NCBI GenBank assembly: GCA_022559985.1
Contig: JAFJTR010000023.1
Span: forward strand, 310,001-374,000
Reading direction: 5' to 3'
DNA from: Parastagonospora avenae f. sp. tritici 18332-5
Taxonomy: Eukaryota > Ascomycota > Dothideomycetes > Pleosporales > Phaeosphaeriaceae
Length of the DNA: 64,000 nt
Positions 11,775-23,330 of this stretch are shown in pieces; the first letter of the stretch is position 1, and every line of letters begins with the position of its first letter. The notes beneath the pieces were generated by a model that was not told where the DNA came from, searched no databases, and saw only the letters and a list, made by a program, of their open reading frames with translations. Both the position numbers and the translations under genes were made by a program.

Positions 11775-13222
11775 ATGGCCGATACCAGTAAGTTGTTCGA
11801 GCTCTTAAAGCTCATGTCACGCTGAGAATACCGAAGAAAGTTTACTGATAGCCTCCAGAGCGTAGCCGCTGCTTCTTCGACATCGCAATTGGCGGTGTCG
11901 AAGCTGGCCGCGTTGCTTTCGAACTCGTACGTCCTCTAGCCCACCGCGCCAACCCTTCTCTGACATTACAATAGTACAACGACATTGTCCCCAAGACCGC
12001 TGAGAACTTCCGCGCATTATGTACCGGAGAGAAGGGTGTCGGAAATGCCAGCAAGCCGCTACATTACAAAGGGTCAAGCTTCCATCGCGTGATCAAGGGC
12101 TTCATGATCCAGGGAGGGTAGGATAGTCACGGCCTTAAAATATTGGATATGGATGGCTGACAGAAGCAGTGACTTCACAATGGGTAACGGCACGGGTGGT
12201 GAGAGTATTTACGGAGAAAAATTCGAGGACGAGAACTTTGAGAAAGTACACCAGAAGCCGTTTCTGCTGAGCATGGCGAATGCTGGTCCCGGTACGTACT
12301 TTGACATGAGACACGGGATAGGTGCACCGCATTATCTTAGTGGTATCTTGGAAAATCTACATATTTGTGGAATCCTTACTGACGAGATTAGGAACCAACG
12401 GCTCGCAATTCTTCGTTACCACAGTTCCCACACCACACTTGGACAAGAAGCACGTCGTGTTTGGCGAAGTCATCAACGGCAAGAGCATCGTTAGGACGAT
12501 CGAGAACCTCAAAGTACAGAGCGGCGATAAGCCTTACCATGATGCTACCATAATAGGTATATATGATCATTTTGGGACACGTCTAGCAAGCGCTGACTTT
12601 GGCAGATTGTGGTGAGCTCACGGACAAGGAATACGAGAAGGCCACAGAAAAGACGCCCGACGCGACCGGCGACCCATACGAAGACTTCCCTGAAGACCAG
12701 AAGCCCAGCGGCGATGAGGAGTGGAAAGGCGACGAGATCCTCAAAATCGCTACCGAGCTCAAGGACATGGGCAACGCAGCCTTCAAGCAACAAAACCTCG
12801 GCCTCGGCATCAAGAAGTACCAGAAGGCGCTGCGATACCTACACGAGTACCCTGCACCGCTCGAGAACGACCCTGCAGACCTCTTCCCCAAGCTCCAGAC
12901 TCTCAAAATCTCCGTATACCTCAACTGCGCCCTTCTCCAGAACAAGACCAACCAGTTCGCTGATGCACTGGATAGTGCTTCGAAGGCGTTGGAGATTGAA
13001 GATATTAGTGATAAGGACAAGGCGAAGGCCTACTTCAGGTCAGGACAGGCGAAGGTTGGCAAGAAGAGCGACGAGGGAGCGGTTGAGGATCTTAAGGAGG
13101 CACTCAAGTATGCGCCAGGTGATGCGGCGATTGTGAAGGAGTTGGATGGTGCGAAGAAGAGGGTTGCGGCACGGAAGGAGAAGGAGAAGAAGGCGTATAA
13201 GAACGCTTTCAACTTCGACTGA
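11775..13222 (+). CDS. CPR6: peptidyl-prolyl cis-trans isomerase, Cyp40/CPR6 type
   Basis: Cyclophilin-40, an Hsp90 co-chaperone that isomerises Xaa-Pro bonds. Six exons (11775-11787, 11859-11926, 11975-12117, 12170-12291, 12392-12556, 12606-13222) give 375 residues. Residues 1-170 are the cyclophilin domain: FDIAIGGVEAGRVAFELYND, FHRVIKGFMIQGGDFTMGNGTGG, FLLSMANAGPGTNGSQFFVT and HLDKKHVVFGEVI carry the active-site Arg, Phe, Met, Gln and His. Residues 220-350 hold the TPR domain (AAFKQQNLGLGIKKYQKAL, YLNCALLQNKTNQFADALD, AYFRSGQAKVGKKSDEGAV) that docks the Hsp90 MEEVD tail. The protein ends in a basic helix and NAFNFD. The 13-nt first exon is required for the start. Confidence 0.96.
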
Positions 13223-13450
13223 GTCAGATCGGTCTCCTTGTGCAGTTTTCTGAGATTTCTGGCTTATGAATTTGGTCGCTAATCACATGACGTGTTTAAA
13301 GAGTGACAGTCAATTCAGTAGCAAAACATCAACAACATAATGATAACGAGTGTCCATATCCCGTCCATACCCGAAGTCTTTACCCATGATTCCTCTCCTC
13401 AATCTCATCTTGGGCCGTATCAAAGCTCCAATGCTGCCTCTATAACTAGC

Positions 13451-14098
13451 TTACGGACGAGAGAAATGCTCAATGTCGCATCTCCCAATCCAATGGGCCC
13501 TCCGATCAAGCACTTGTGCTGATCGCGTTTTGAGCTTTCCCCGACCAAGAACGTCTCCCAGTACAGCGTCTTCGGCTCCGCCAAGAACGTCTCCATCCAA
13601 AAGCGGTCCTAGGAGATCATCGCCGAGATCTTTCCCCACGTCTTTGAGTAGATCGTCGAGCTGGGGCGAGCGTGGCGAGATCTATCCGGCTAGTTTTACG
13701 AGGATTTCGTCTGGGATATGGCTTATAGCTGATGGCACTATTGGAAGAAGACGGGGGTTATCTAGAAGGCATCGGAAGAGATCGGCGAGTTGGGGAGAGC
13801 GCGCGAGGATGATGGATGTAGGCGGGGCTTGGTTTGTCGTTAGCCTATGTCTAGGAGGTGTGAGATGTGATGTTGAGTTGACATCAGATCCGATTCCGCG
13901 GGAACACTTACCGATTGGTACAGCGACGCTGACGCCCACGAGGATCGTGAGGCACGAGGGTGGAGAAGCGCATGGTTGCTTGGATGGGGACGGTGTTGGG
14001 AGTAGTTCAGTACTGATGGTGAGAAGCAGTGCAGCAGATATTATTGATAATCCTGTCCGCAGCGGTTTCACTGCCTTAAATAGGTCTCTCGCAGGCAA
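13451..14098 (-). pseudogene. possible small hypothetical gene with in-frame stop
   Basis: Weak model. An ATG at 14098 opens MPARDLFKAVKPLRTGLSII, with a hydrophobic stretch (ISAALLLTISTELL). A good donor (GTAAGTG) after 13912 and an acceptor before 13827 with a CTAAC branch site join APPTSIILARSPQLADLF in frame, and the frame stops with TAG at 13682-13684. Past that stop, in the same frame, coding-like sequence continues (RSPQLDDLLKDVGKDLGDDLLG) to about 13451, and its RSPQL motif echoes the one upstream. It may be a decayed gene, two genes, or chance. No family is recognised. Confidence 0.25.
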
Positions 14099-15042
14099 GC
14101 CAGTTCGATGAGGATGACTATACTACGGGTAAAGTTCTCATTGAGATAATGAAGATGCTGCGCTGCTGCAGCATCTGATGACACTTCTCCCAACAATATC
14201 AGGGAGGACGGCGAGAAGTTTGGCTGTGGAACTGTTGCTGAGTGGACGAGGCTTGCCCGCTAGCACTATTTTTCAAATGTACTATGGTTCTGACACATCT
14301 TCATTCTTTGCGATATGTGAAGCGGGATCACTAGTAGCTAAACGACACGAAGTTCTGAACACCTATTGTATTAAGCTATCGCGTCGTGCTATGTGTCGTT
14401 ATGAGCATTAAAATGTATTGGCTGGGACTAAACTTCTACTTTTTAAAAATTCTTTTTGCTGCGCTAGAGGCGCCAGTGCTTGTAAAACATGCAGATTGGT
14501 GGCATCGTCGAGGATTTGGCGTTTAGTGGATGCTTGGGATTGATCGGGCGGCAGCTGCAGTGATGTCAGATTTCATGAAGAGCATTTGCGTTATGTTATG
14601 CGTCATAAATCTTGGAATTGATGCTTAAGAACAGGAATCCCTCCATCCAAGTCGGTGACGGGTTGTTCGTGTCCAATCACGGCTTAAACGATGATGAGAA
14701 GGAACAATTATTAGTGACCATGTATTCAATCCTAGAAAGACAAAAGCAAAGATTTGAGTCTGACTAAGGACTGGTACGTCAGCCGTACGTGAAGCGAGCG
14801 GTAGTCCTAAGCATGCAAGTGCTCGCTGAGTGTGGCACAGATATTCCAGACAATGGTTTGTCCGTCATCGTACCACGGCAGTGAATATTTCTGGCTCACT
14901 AGCGTCTCAAGAGTGTCGGGTGATTCGCCCAAAGGCACAAGAGAACGCAAGAAGACCCCAGAATGCATATCCACTCAAGCTACCAGGCTCGTATCACTCT
15001 CCATGTCGCGATGACCCAGGAAGTGTTCACTTGCCCTCCACA
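14099..15042. other. intergenic, no gene seen
   Basis: About 0.9 kb, A/T-richer than its neighbours around 14400-14760. Short frames have no protein character. Confidence 0.5.
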
Positions 15043-15215
15043 TCACCCATGCACTTCCTCTAGCTCAAACCCATCCTCACACGGATCATCCGCCAGCGTG
15101 TCCTTGTAAATAATCCTAACAAACGCCTGCGCTAGGTCAGTTCATCTACTCCCAACAACCAAGGCCAAGACGAACGAACCTTAACATCATCCTTCGACGG
15201 CTGCTTATTCCTCCC
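15043..15215 (-). other. coding-like exons downstream of the P1-like frame
   Basis: Continues the P1-like frame after its TAG stop: about 11 codons (GRNKQPSKDDVK), a donor GTTCGT, a roughly 53-nt intron with a CTGAC branch site and CGCAG acceptor, then 27 codons (AFVRIIYKDTLADDPCEDG...) to TGA at 15043-15045. The intron architecture and acidic composition suggest true exons, but the owner is unclear. No family recognised. Confidence 0.35.
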
Positions 15216-15542
15216 CTACGACAACAGCCCGTGCACAGCAGCATTCTTATTCTTATGTGCACACCAAAGCAGCATCTCTTCTCCCCCCTTCACTAAAGCT
15301 TGGAAAGGATACTTACAAGCAGCGGGATTTATATCCGCTTTACTAGCTTTATTCACGTGCGCAACAATGTCTCTAGTATCTTTGCCCTCGAGCGCTTTGG
15401 CGAACAGCGTGGTCCAGATGGGTTCGACGTCCTCGACATTCGCGGCTTTGATGAGGACGTGCAGTTTGTCGGCGGTGATGTCGACGCCGTCGTCTGCGAG
15501 GATGAGCGCGGCGTACGAGGATGCGAGGTCGGAAGAAAACAT
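15216..15542 (-). CDS. ribosomal stalk protein P1-like, atypical C-terminus
   Basis: Residues 1-75 match the dimerisation domain of 60S acidic ribosomal protein P1 (LASSYAALILADDGVDITAD, IKAANVEDVEPIWTTLFAKA), which binds P0 in the ribosomal stalk. A normal P1 is about 110 residues and ends with an Ala/Gly-rich hinge and the acidic EESDEDMGFGLFD tail that binds elongation factors. Here the hinge and tail are absent. After KASKADINPAA the frame runs into CKYPFQALVKGGEEMLLWCAH and stops at a TAG (15216-15218). A good-looking donor (GTAAGT) lies exactly at the point of departure. Downstream, in frame past the TAG, more coding-like sequence continues (KQPSKDDVK), then an intron with a CTGAC branch site leads to IIYKDTLADDPCEDGFELEE ending at 15043. 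It could be a divergent P1 paralogue, a fusion, or a pseudogene. Confidence 0.6.
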   Translation of the reverse strand: MFSSDLASSYAALILADDGVDITADKLHVLIKAANVEDVEPIWTTLFAKALEGKDTRDIVAHVNKASKADINPAACKYPFQALVKGGEEMLLWCAHKNKNAAVHGLLS

Positions 15543-15981
15543 TGTAAGATGGCTTTATTTCTTGGCGAGGATGTTTTGTTCGGCGGAGCGACGCGCCGTG
15601 TCTTATACGTGGTTTGATGTGCCGCAGACTAGAGTAGCTGTCGTGTTGTATGGTATGGTTGGAGGGATACGGGATTTTGTTGTGCTGCTGAGCTAGTAAC
15701 GATTCTTGTCTTTTTGCGGGAGTAGCACATACAGCTGAGTGTACCTGTACGTTATAAGTCGCCCAGTGTGTGGGCAGGTTGAATGTATGCTCTACACCGC
15801 TGCTTGAAACGCCTCAAGCATGTGCGGACAGCACCGTCGAACGAATACAAAACAGACGTTGCTGGACACCATTTGAATGTAAATGAATGAATTAATAAAC
15901 TCTAGTCATGAGTGTGGTATCTAATGCGACGTGCGCTACGTCCATCTATATGTGCAGAAGCCAAACCAAGAAAAAAACTCA
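15543..15981. other. intergenic, no gene seen
   Basis: 440 bp between the P1-like start and the ABC transporter stop. Upstream region of the first and 3' region of the second. Nothing else seen. Confidence 0.5.
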
Positions 15982-18900
15982 TCATTGCGGCGCCCCCATA
16001 GCCTGCAACTTAGCCAACTCCCAGTACACCCCCCTCTTCTCCACAAGCTCCTCATGCCGCCCCATCTCCACAACCTTGCCCTGATCAAACACATAGATCA
16101 GATCCGCGTGTTGGATGGTGCTCAGACGATGTGCAATTGCAATCGTCGTGCGGCCCTTGGCGGCAATGTCGAGCGCGGCTTGCACGACGCGCTCGGATGT
16201 CGAGTCGAGGGCGGATGTGGCTTCGTCGAGGAGAAGAATTTTGGGGTTGCGCAGGAGGGCGCGGGCGATGGCGATGCGTTGGCGCTGGCCGCCGGAGAGG
16301 AGGGCGCCTTTTGCGCCGACGAGGGTGTTGAAGCCGTCGGGAAGGGACATCTGGGGTGTGTTAGTGGATGAAAATCGCGATTTGGAGACGGAATATGCTT
16401 ACAATGAATTCGTAGATGTTGGCATCTTTGGTCGCCTGTATGACGGCTTCCTCGGGTACGTCGTCCCTGTCCGCAAGTATGTTGTCACGGATTGTGCCAG
16501 TGTATAATGTAGTCTCTTGGCTGACGATCGCTAGTTGCGCGCGGTAGTCTTGGAGATTGTAGTCTGTGAGTGGCACTTCGTCGACTAGGACCTGTCCACT
16601 TGTGGGGTCGTAGAAGCGCTCAAGCATCTGCATGACAGTAGACTTGCCACTGCCACTAGCACCCACAAGGGCAATGAATTGTCCAGGCTCAGCGCGGATG
16701 CTGACACCACGCAAGACGCGGTGGTCTGGTCGTCCAGGGTATGTGAAGCGGACGTCTTGCAGCTCTACCTTTCCCTCCAAGGTTTCAACTTTCCTGCCGT
16801 CCGTGGACCAATGATCGATCTTCGGAACGCGGTTGACGAATGATTTCAAGACCTTTGCAGCGTCCCGTGCCTCGCCCATGTCGGGTGCGAATGAGAAGAT
16901 AGCTCCAGCGGACTGTGCTCCGTTGATGATAGCCGAGTAGATGATGAAAAATTGCAGCACAGTGTACTGTCCGGAGAACAGCAAGCCGCCGCCGTACCAG
17001 AAAACAAGTGCAAAGATGAGCATGCTCAAGCCTTGCGATGTCGCATACAAAACACCAGAGACGTTCTGAAACTTGAAGTTGTCCCTCGCCTGGTCACCGA
17101 GCTTGCCGTGGTATGCTGTGAGAAGATGCTTCTCGAGGGATAATGTCGCGACAGTGCGGATAGAGGAGGCAGCCTCGCAAGCGAAAGATGCAGCTTCGTT
17201 GCTGCCCTTGGTACGCTTCTCCATGCGAGTAAGAGCGTAGAAGCGGAAGTACCCACAAGCCAGCATGAGGGGTATAGTTGCTGTGCAGACCAAGGCAAGC
17301 TTCCAGCCAAATGCACAGCCCACAATGATAGCGACGATGATAGAGGACATGGCGCTGACAATCGTGCCAAGAGTAGATCCACTAAGACCAGCAAGACGGT
17401 TTGCTTCCGAGGAGAGGAAGTTGGCAAGGGCTCCAGACGTGACCATGTCGCCATCGTAAAACTCCATATCCTGGCGAAGCATAGCAGCGAAAGCGCGCTG
17501 GCGGATGTTTCCAATCAAACGAGCCGAGCCCCTGGATAATGTCAAGCCTTGGCCAAAGTAACAGCCGAAGATGACCAGAGCAAGCATAAAGAACATCCAG
17601 CACCAGAACCTGATTCCATGACCACCGAGAGACGTGCCAGGAGAAAGGAGCGAGTTGACTGAGTTACCCAAGAAGATGGCTTGAATGGCGGGATTGCAGC
17701 CAGCGAGGAAGCTGAAAATCAGGCCAAGCGTCATAGTAAAGTGCTCGCCAGCGTTCATTTCCCAGCTGAACTTGATGAGCTCCCATGTGCCGTACTCCCT
17801 ATCTTTTTCAGTGTCCAGCTTCCTCGCAACATCGGATGGCACAGAAGTGATGGTTCGAAGAAGGTCAGGTTTCTCAGGATCCGTGATACCAGCGCCCTTC
17901 TCAGGGTCGCCAAGGATCGACTCGCGGTTGCCGTTGTTGAGCTTCGAAGTAAGTTCCTGCGCTTGTACCAAGCTAGAATAGACACCGCTTTGCTTGATTA
18001 GTTCTCCGTGAGTGCCCTGCTCGACAATACGTCCCATGGCCATCACGACAATGTTATCGGCCTTCTTAATGGTTGACAGTCGATGTGCGATGACGATGGT
18101 GGTTCGGCCCTCTGACGCGCGGTCGAGCGCCTCCTGAACAGCGCTCTCGGATTTGGTGTCTAGAGCAGCCGTGGCCTCGTCCAGAAGTAGAATCTTCGGG
18201 TCGGATACGATCGCACGAGCGATGGCAATACGCTGCTTCTGTCCACCAGACAGCAGATTACCACGCTCTCCGACCTTCGTATGGTATCCCTCTGGCAGTT
18301 CGCTGATGAAGTCGTGCGCATTCGCGATACGTGCAGCCTCTTTGATCATTTCCAACTTCTTCTCGTCCGAAGCATTGGCGTATTCGGTGTTGACCAGACC
18401 GTGCGCAATGCACTCGAAGATGGTGACGCTGAATAGAACAGGCTCTTGACTCACAATGGCCATGTGTTGTCTCAGCCATCGTAGATTCAGGGTTGTGATG
18501 TCCTTGCCGTCCAAAAAGACCTGGCCCTCCATTGGCAGGTAGAAGCGTTCCAGAAGTCCTACTACGGTCGATTTTCCACTACCAGAAGCGCCAACCAATG
18601 CGATCATCTTGCCGGCTGGCACTTGCAGATTGAAGTCTGTGAGCACGGTGGTGTCCGGTCGGGAGGGATAGATGTGCTTGATGTTCTTGAATTCGATGTT
18701 GCCGACCAGAGACTCGGGGATCTCGCCTTCGTCTGTCTCAGGGTCAATCGGTGACTTACGCTCGATGGTGTTGAAAACCTTGGTTGCTGCTGCGGTCGCA
18801 GCCCCGAAAGCCTGTATGTGCGGCATAATGTTTCCGAGAGAGAATCCGGCGATCATGGTCGCCATGATCACTGTAAGAATTTGTGAGACACCCAATTCTC

Positions 18901-20083
18901 CGTTATCCAAAAATTGTTTTCCTTGCCAGAACGCCAGCGCATACTGCAAGTTCAATATACCCATCAAGCCTGCAATCATCATCGATAGCCAAAACTTCGC
19001 CTTAAAGTCGAAGCGCGAAGCAGAGCCCAAAAGCGTCTTGTACTTTTGCTCCAAGCGGTTCTGGGTACCATACGCAGCCACGTTACGCGCCGAAGCCAGT
19101 ACTTCTTCAGCCAAGGAGGCAGCAGTGGCGTACTGATCGATCGAAACCGTCTGGCTTTTCTTCATAAACGCTCCGCACACACCCATGATCATGAACAAGG
19201 CGATTGTGATCGAAATCATGATTCCAGCGAGTTTGGGAGAACGAACGAAACCAACGATGATGGCAGTGATGAAACCTGACACACCAGCGATGAAGAGACC
19301 AATCTTCTGGCCAATGCCGTCCTGGACCAAGTTCATGTCGGAGCTGATGCGGGTAGTAACTTCTCCCGATCCAAGAAAGTCGAAGAATGCGATGTTTTGG
19401 CGGAAAATGGCGCGTAAATATAGCTCACGGATTTGCTGCGTTATGCGCTCTCCTGTATACGAGAAGGCAACAATACTGATCCATGATGTGAAGAAGGAAG
19501 CAATACCTGATCGTGATTAGTTGAGAACATTGGTGTATGAAAGGAAGCATACCAAGATAAACGAAATAAAGTGTCAGCTCGTTGATTCGCTTTTGGAATT
19601 CTTGAATAGCGACAGCGTCGACAGAGAAGCTTGTGAAGCTACCTGCAAAGTTTCCGTACACAACCTATGGGCGAAAGTCAGTTGTGCCGAGTAGATTTAG
19701 AGTTTCGGATGCCAAGGATGCGATCGATCTCTGATAAATCTCAAAAAAACCCGACTTGCAACACATGCACATGTTGATACCCTGTGAAACCATCGAGAGG
19801 AGTACTGTGAAAAAGGGGAACATACCGTCATTAGAGGCATCACAGCTCCTGCTGCAATCGAGGCAATGACCGCAATCACCATAATGATAAACTCATTTCT
19901 GGTTGCGTATCGAAACAGCGCGAAGTACCCAACCGTCAACTTGGGCGCCTCAATCTGCCTCTCAATAATCTCCCTCTCTTGCTCGTTCAGCCCCGCCATA
20001 GGAGGCTTGACCTCTTCGCCCTGCACTCCATGTTTCTCATCGATTGCCACATTGGACGACGAAGCAGGCGATGGTGTCGTCAT
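15982..20083 (-). CDS. full-length ABC-B multidrug/leptomycin-type exporter (Pmd1-like)
   Basis: ATP-driven exporter in the plasma membrane, P-glycoprotein family (TMD-NBD-TMD-NBD). Four exons (20083-19826, 19664-19553, 19506-16403, 16350-15982) give 1280 residues, the usual length. Residues 1-50 are cytosolic. The first membrane domain opens with FIIMVIAVIASIAAGAVMPL. NBD1 has Walker A GASGSGKST (about 432), signature LLSGGQKQR and Walker B ILLLDEATAALD (about 562). A charged linker precedes the second membrane domain, and NBD2 repeats Walker A GASGSGKST (about 1072), LSGGQRQR and ILLLDEATSALD (about 1198). H-loops VIAHRLSTI and AIAHRLSTI are present. The splice joins MT|VVYGNF, YLG|IASFF and YEFI|MSLPDG each restore family sequence. 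Substrates cannot be told from sequence. Confidence 0.95.
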
Positions 20084-21563
20084 TGTCGCGAAAGTTCACT
20101 CGAGCTCAGGTGCAGAGCATGTCTTGTCGGGGTTCTTCTCGCGCAGTATATCAAAAGGACGAAGTTGGACCTGAGAAGGGATGTCAAAGTACAGGAGACC
20201 AAGACAACTAATCTGGCGGTTTCTGGAGGATGCGCTTGCCTCGGCGCCGCCAGCTCGGGAAGCTGGCCAGATGCGTCAGGGATGCCGTGTCGGCGTATTC
20301 GAGTCCGGTGGACAAGCGAAGCGCTCGCTAGACCAAAGGCGGGATCGAAGGCCGTCAAGCTTCTCACTGCCGCTTCCACGGGTGGGTCGGAGTAGGGAGA
20401 CGTGTTTCTGAATACGCGTATACGATGGCTACTGGTGGCAAATGGTAGTGTAATCCAAGTAAGGCGTTGAAGTCGGATGTTTACTTGTGACAGTGTCACA
20501 GGATCAGTTGTCCTTTAACCTTGTGGCGTCGCCCTATTCAGAGAAATGTGCGACAGCGCAAGTGAACTCCGCGGGTGCAAGCGAATGCGAAATGAAGTCC
20601 TCCACTTGATAATGAATCATGACCACCAGAGTGAACGCCCGTCATCTTAAGTGAATCGTCAGACCGCGACATTCTGTGTCTGCCTGAAGCTGAAAATGCG
20701 CTATTCGAGCGGGACACCGACAATTCCCTCCAATCCAGCCGGGGATATGAGACTGCATGGGGAATACGAGAGCCCGAACTTGTAAAATCCGACTTGGTGG
20801 TGGAGCGCAAGGCCGGGTCGGCGGTCGGGGGAAGAGTAAGACCCGACGGCTCTCGATCTATGCAGGACGCGCCCAATGAGCCTCTTTCGTCAAATGCGCC
20901 TCTCATGCTCGTCCGGTATTGCTGTCCGTATGATTTTCTTGATGACACGCGTATGCACGGATGCCTGAGCATCTAATAAACCGGTCTCGTAGGCAGCAGC
21001 ATTTTGCGAGGATGCTTGGCCGATGAGGCGAAGGCTTATCCTCGCGTCGATGAAGCTTGACGCGGAGGTGGACATCATCCGATCGAACGGTAGGAAGTAT
21101 TGCGCCGTGAATTCCGTTTCTGTGCAGTCATAGCGACGATGCTGCCAAGGGTTCGTTCTGATCGGTGACAGGAAAGGTGTCAGACGCACTGCGAGGCTCG
21201 AGCACTTATCCAGATCCAGTACGCGCTTCGGCGGCTGGCAAGACAACAGTGGATGTGCGTGTGGTTGCAATGAAGAGGACGTTGAGATATGTCGGGGTCA
21301 CGGTCAAAAGGTTGGTAGCGAGAGCTGTCTGTCAGATCAAGAAGGGACGGACAGCCAAACGTCAAATAAGCTCGTCCCTACCATTCTTGTACGATATCGC
21401 ACAACCCCGCTGACACGACCTACCATAAGACTCAGACAGGCCTTTTTTCTCACAACGATGATTCGACATTCCTCGATTTTCTGTCTATTCAGGAACGAAA
21501 CGCAATGAAGATGCACTGCAAGCCATGAAATGTGACAAAATGTATCTTTCCCATCATCTGCAT
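20084..21563. other. gene-poor region, no gene seen
   Basis: 1.5 kb upstream of the ABC transporter and downstream of the S58 peptidase. Long open frames occur on both strands around 20540-20970 but lack family motifs and are Ser/Arg-biased, as random frames in GC-rich DNA are. Confidence 0.5.
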
Positions 21564-22775
21564 CTACAAATACTTCTCCATCAACGCCCCCACTCTCTCC
21601 AGATCAATCGCCTCAACCGTACACCCATTCCCCTTCATCGTCTGCGCCATGCAAACCGCATTTAGAATCGCCTCCTCAACGCAATCCCCCGCCGCCTCCA
21701 ACAGCCCATTCAGCGTCTCGTCAAGCACATGTTCCACGCTCTGCGTGACAGGGACGAACGTATCCACACCGCCCCGCACGCTGACCCCATTCCCCGTCGA
21801 AAACGCCAGAAAGATGTCTCCCGACGTATTACTCCCCCAGCCGCCCACGCGACTGAGCCCGTTTGTCGCGCGCTTGGCCAGGCGCTGGAGCTGCGAGGGG
21901 AGGAGGGGTGCGTCGGTGGCCAGGACCACGATGATGCTGCCGTCTTTCTTGTCCTTGGCTTCGCGAATTTTGAACTGGCGTTGCCATTGCGCTTGGACGA
22001 CGGGGTCTTGCGGATTGGCTTGGTATTTCGCCCACTGCTCTTCGAAGATCAGGCGGCCGATGGGCGCGTCGGCGATGCGGAAGCAGTCCATTTTCCCGTA
22101 GTTGGCCTGCACGAGGGCGGCGATTGTGTATTCTTTTCCCGATGAGGAGGGGATCAGGCGCGAGGAGGAGCCGGTGCCGCCTTTGAACCACGAGCAGATC
22201 ATTCCCGTGCCGCCGCCTGTGTTACCCTCAGGCACGGTGGCGTCTGACGCGGTATCGATGCCGTCGACGATGTGTTGGGGTGTGACGGCGAATTTGGTCA
22301 CGTCATGCAGGAAGCCGTCGAATGTCTCTGCGACAACGGGGAGCAGGAACCAGTTTGCCTTGCCGTCCGGGGTGCAGTGGTCGCGGATGGCGCTCTCGTA
22401 GATGCCGTTGTAGGCGGATCCGACGCCGAAGCTGCCGGTGATGATGATGGGGCTGTTGAGCAGGCCGGTTTCGTTGATCCAGTGGGAGCCCGTCATTTCG
22501 CCCGAGCCGTTGAAGCTGAAGAGCCCGGCGAAGGAGCCGGTGTTGAACCAGTCTTTGCGGGGGAGGATGGTGGTTACACCGGTGTTGATGTCGCCTTCTT
22601 TTGCGTTGGGGTAGGCAGGGGATGAGTGGATTGACTGTGTTGAGACCAGGACACCGGGAACATCAGTTAAGCTGTTCTTTGGTCCTGTTTGGTAGCGGCC
22701 GAGATAGACGGATGGAAGAACCTCTCGCAAGCGCTTGCGCTCTGAAGAAGATGAGGGAGCTGATGAAGAAGACAT
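21564..22775 (-). CDS. DmpA/OAT-type aminopeptidase (peptidase family S58)
   Basis: A 403-residue single-exon protein of the L-aminopeptidase/D-esterase family, N-terminal nucleophile hydrolases that cut themselves between a Gly and a Ser/Thr to become active. The region EGNTGGGTGM followed by FKGGTGSSSRLI (about 190-215) is the family's hallmark and holds the expected self-cleavage point. Other conserved parts are SLTDVPGVLVSTQSIH near the N-terminus, GVTTILPR, and IIVVLATDAPLLPSQLQRLAKRA near the C-terminus. No signal peptide is visible, so the enzyme is probably cytosolic. The physiological substrate of fungal members is not known; peptides with small N-terminal residues or beta-peptides are plausible. 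Confidence 0.92.
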   Translation of the reverse strand: MSSSSAPSSSSERKRLREVLPSVYLGRYQTGPKNSLTDVPGVLVSTQSIHSSPAYPNAKEGDINTGVTTILPRKDWFNTGSFAGLFSFNGSGEMTGSHWINETGLLNSPIIITGSFGVGSAYNGIYESAIRDHCTPDGKANWFLLPVVAETFDGFLHDVTKFAVTPQHIVDGIDTASDATVPEGNTGGGTGMICSWFKGGTGSSSRLIPSSSGKEYTIAALVQANYGKMDCFRIADAPIGRLIFEEQWAKYQANPQDPVVQAQWQRQFKIREAKDKKDGSIIVVLATDAPLLPSQLQRLAKRATNGLSRVGGWGSNTSGDIFLAFSTGNGVSVRGGVDTFVPVTQSVEHVLDETLNGLLEAAGDCVEEAILNAVCMAQTMKGNGCTVEAIDLERVGALMEKYL

Positions 22776-23330
22776 TGTAGTAGAAGTTGAGTATTGGGGA
22801 GAGGAATGTGAGGGTGATGAAATATGGAGTTAATGCCTGGAAACCTGATGCTACTTATACATTTTTTCCCTACTCACAAATGTCACGATCGGAACTCGGA
22901 AAGTAGATGCGTGTGGTGTTGATGCCCTTTCTGCTTACATCTACCCCGCTGAACTAGCCGTCGGTCCCAGATTTCGATCCACAATCATGGCAAGCCGCAT
23001 TCAGAAGGTCCCGTCAAGCGAGAGTCATACTTGCATCCCACGATTTGCGTGATGAGTGCACGCTGTGAATGTTGAGTGCTACAAGCGGCTGGTGCGTTCG
23101 CATTGGGATTGTATAGTGGCTGAGTCATCGTGGGAGTCAGAAGGGAGTCAGAGCAACCCCGCCTGTAGTAGATAAGCTCAAAGGCTAAGCAATGACTGCT
23201 TCTTCTTTGTACTAGTCCTTCTTTCGTATTGTGATTGGGTCTACCGTTCAAATCTTCACACCTTCGGGGACATCGCAGGGCCCATTCAATATTGTAGACA
23301 ATATCTCGATGGTCCACTTCGCACTACCTA
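22776..23330. other. intergenic, no gene seen
   Basis: About 550 bp that should hold the S58 peptidase promoter and the 3' region of the C69-like gene. No feature seen. Confidence 0.5.

Noticed and set aside
13473..14111. Plus-strand open frame of 212 codons
   Set aside because: Composition (Arg/Ser/Gly) is that of the reverse of acidic/Leu-rich sequence; no motif or splice logic. The minus strand is somewhat better, though also weak.
20538..20972. Minus-strand open frame of 144 codons upstream of the ABC transporter
   Set aside because: Ser/Arg-rich, no domain or intron support, and no start context; more likely chance in the promoter region.
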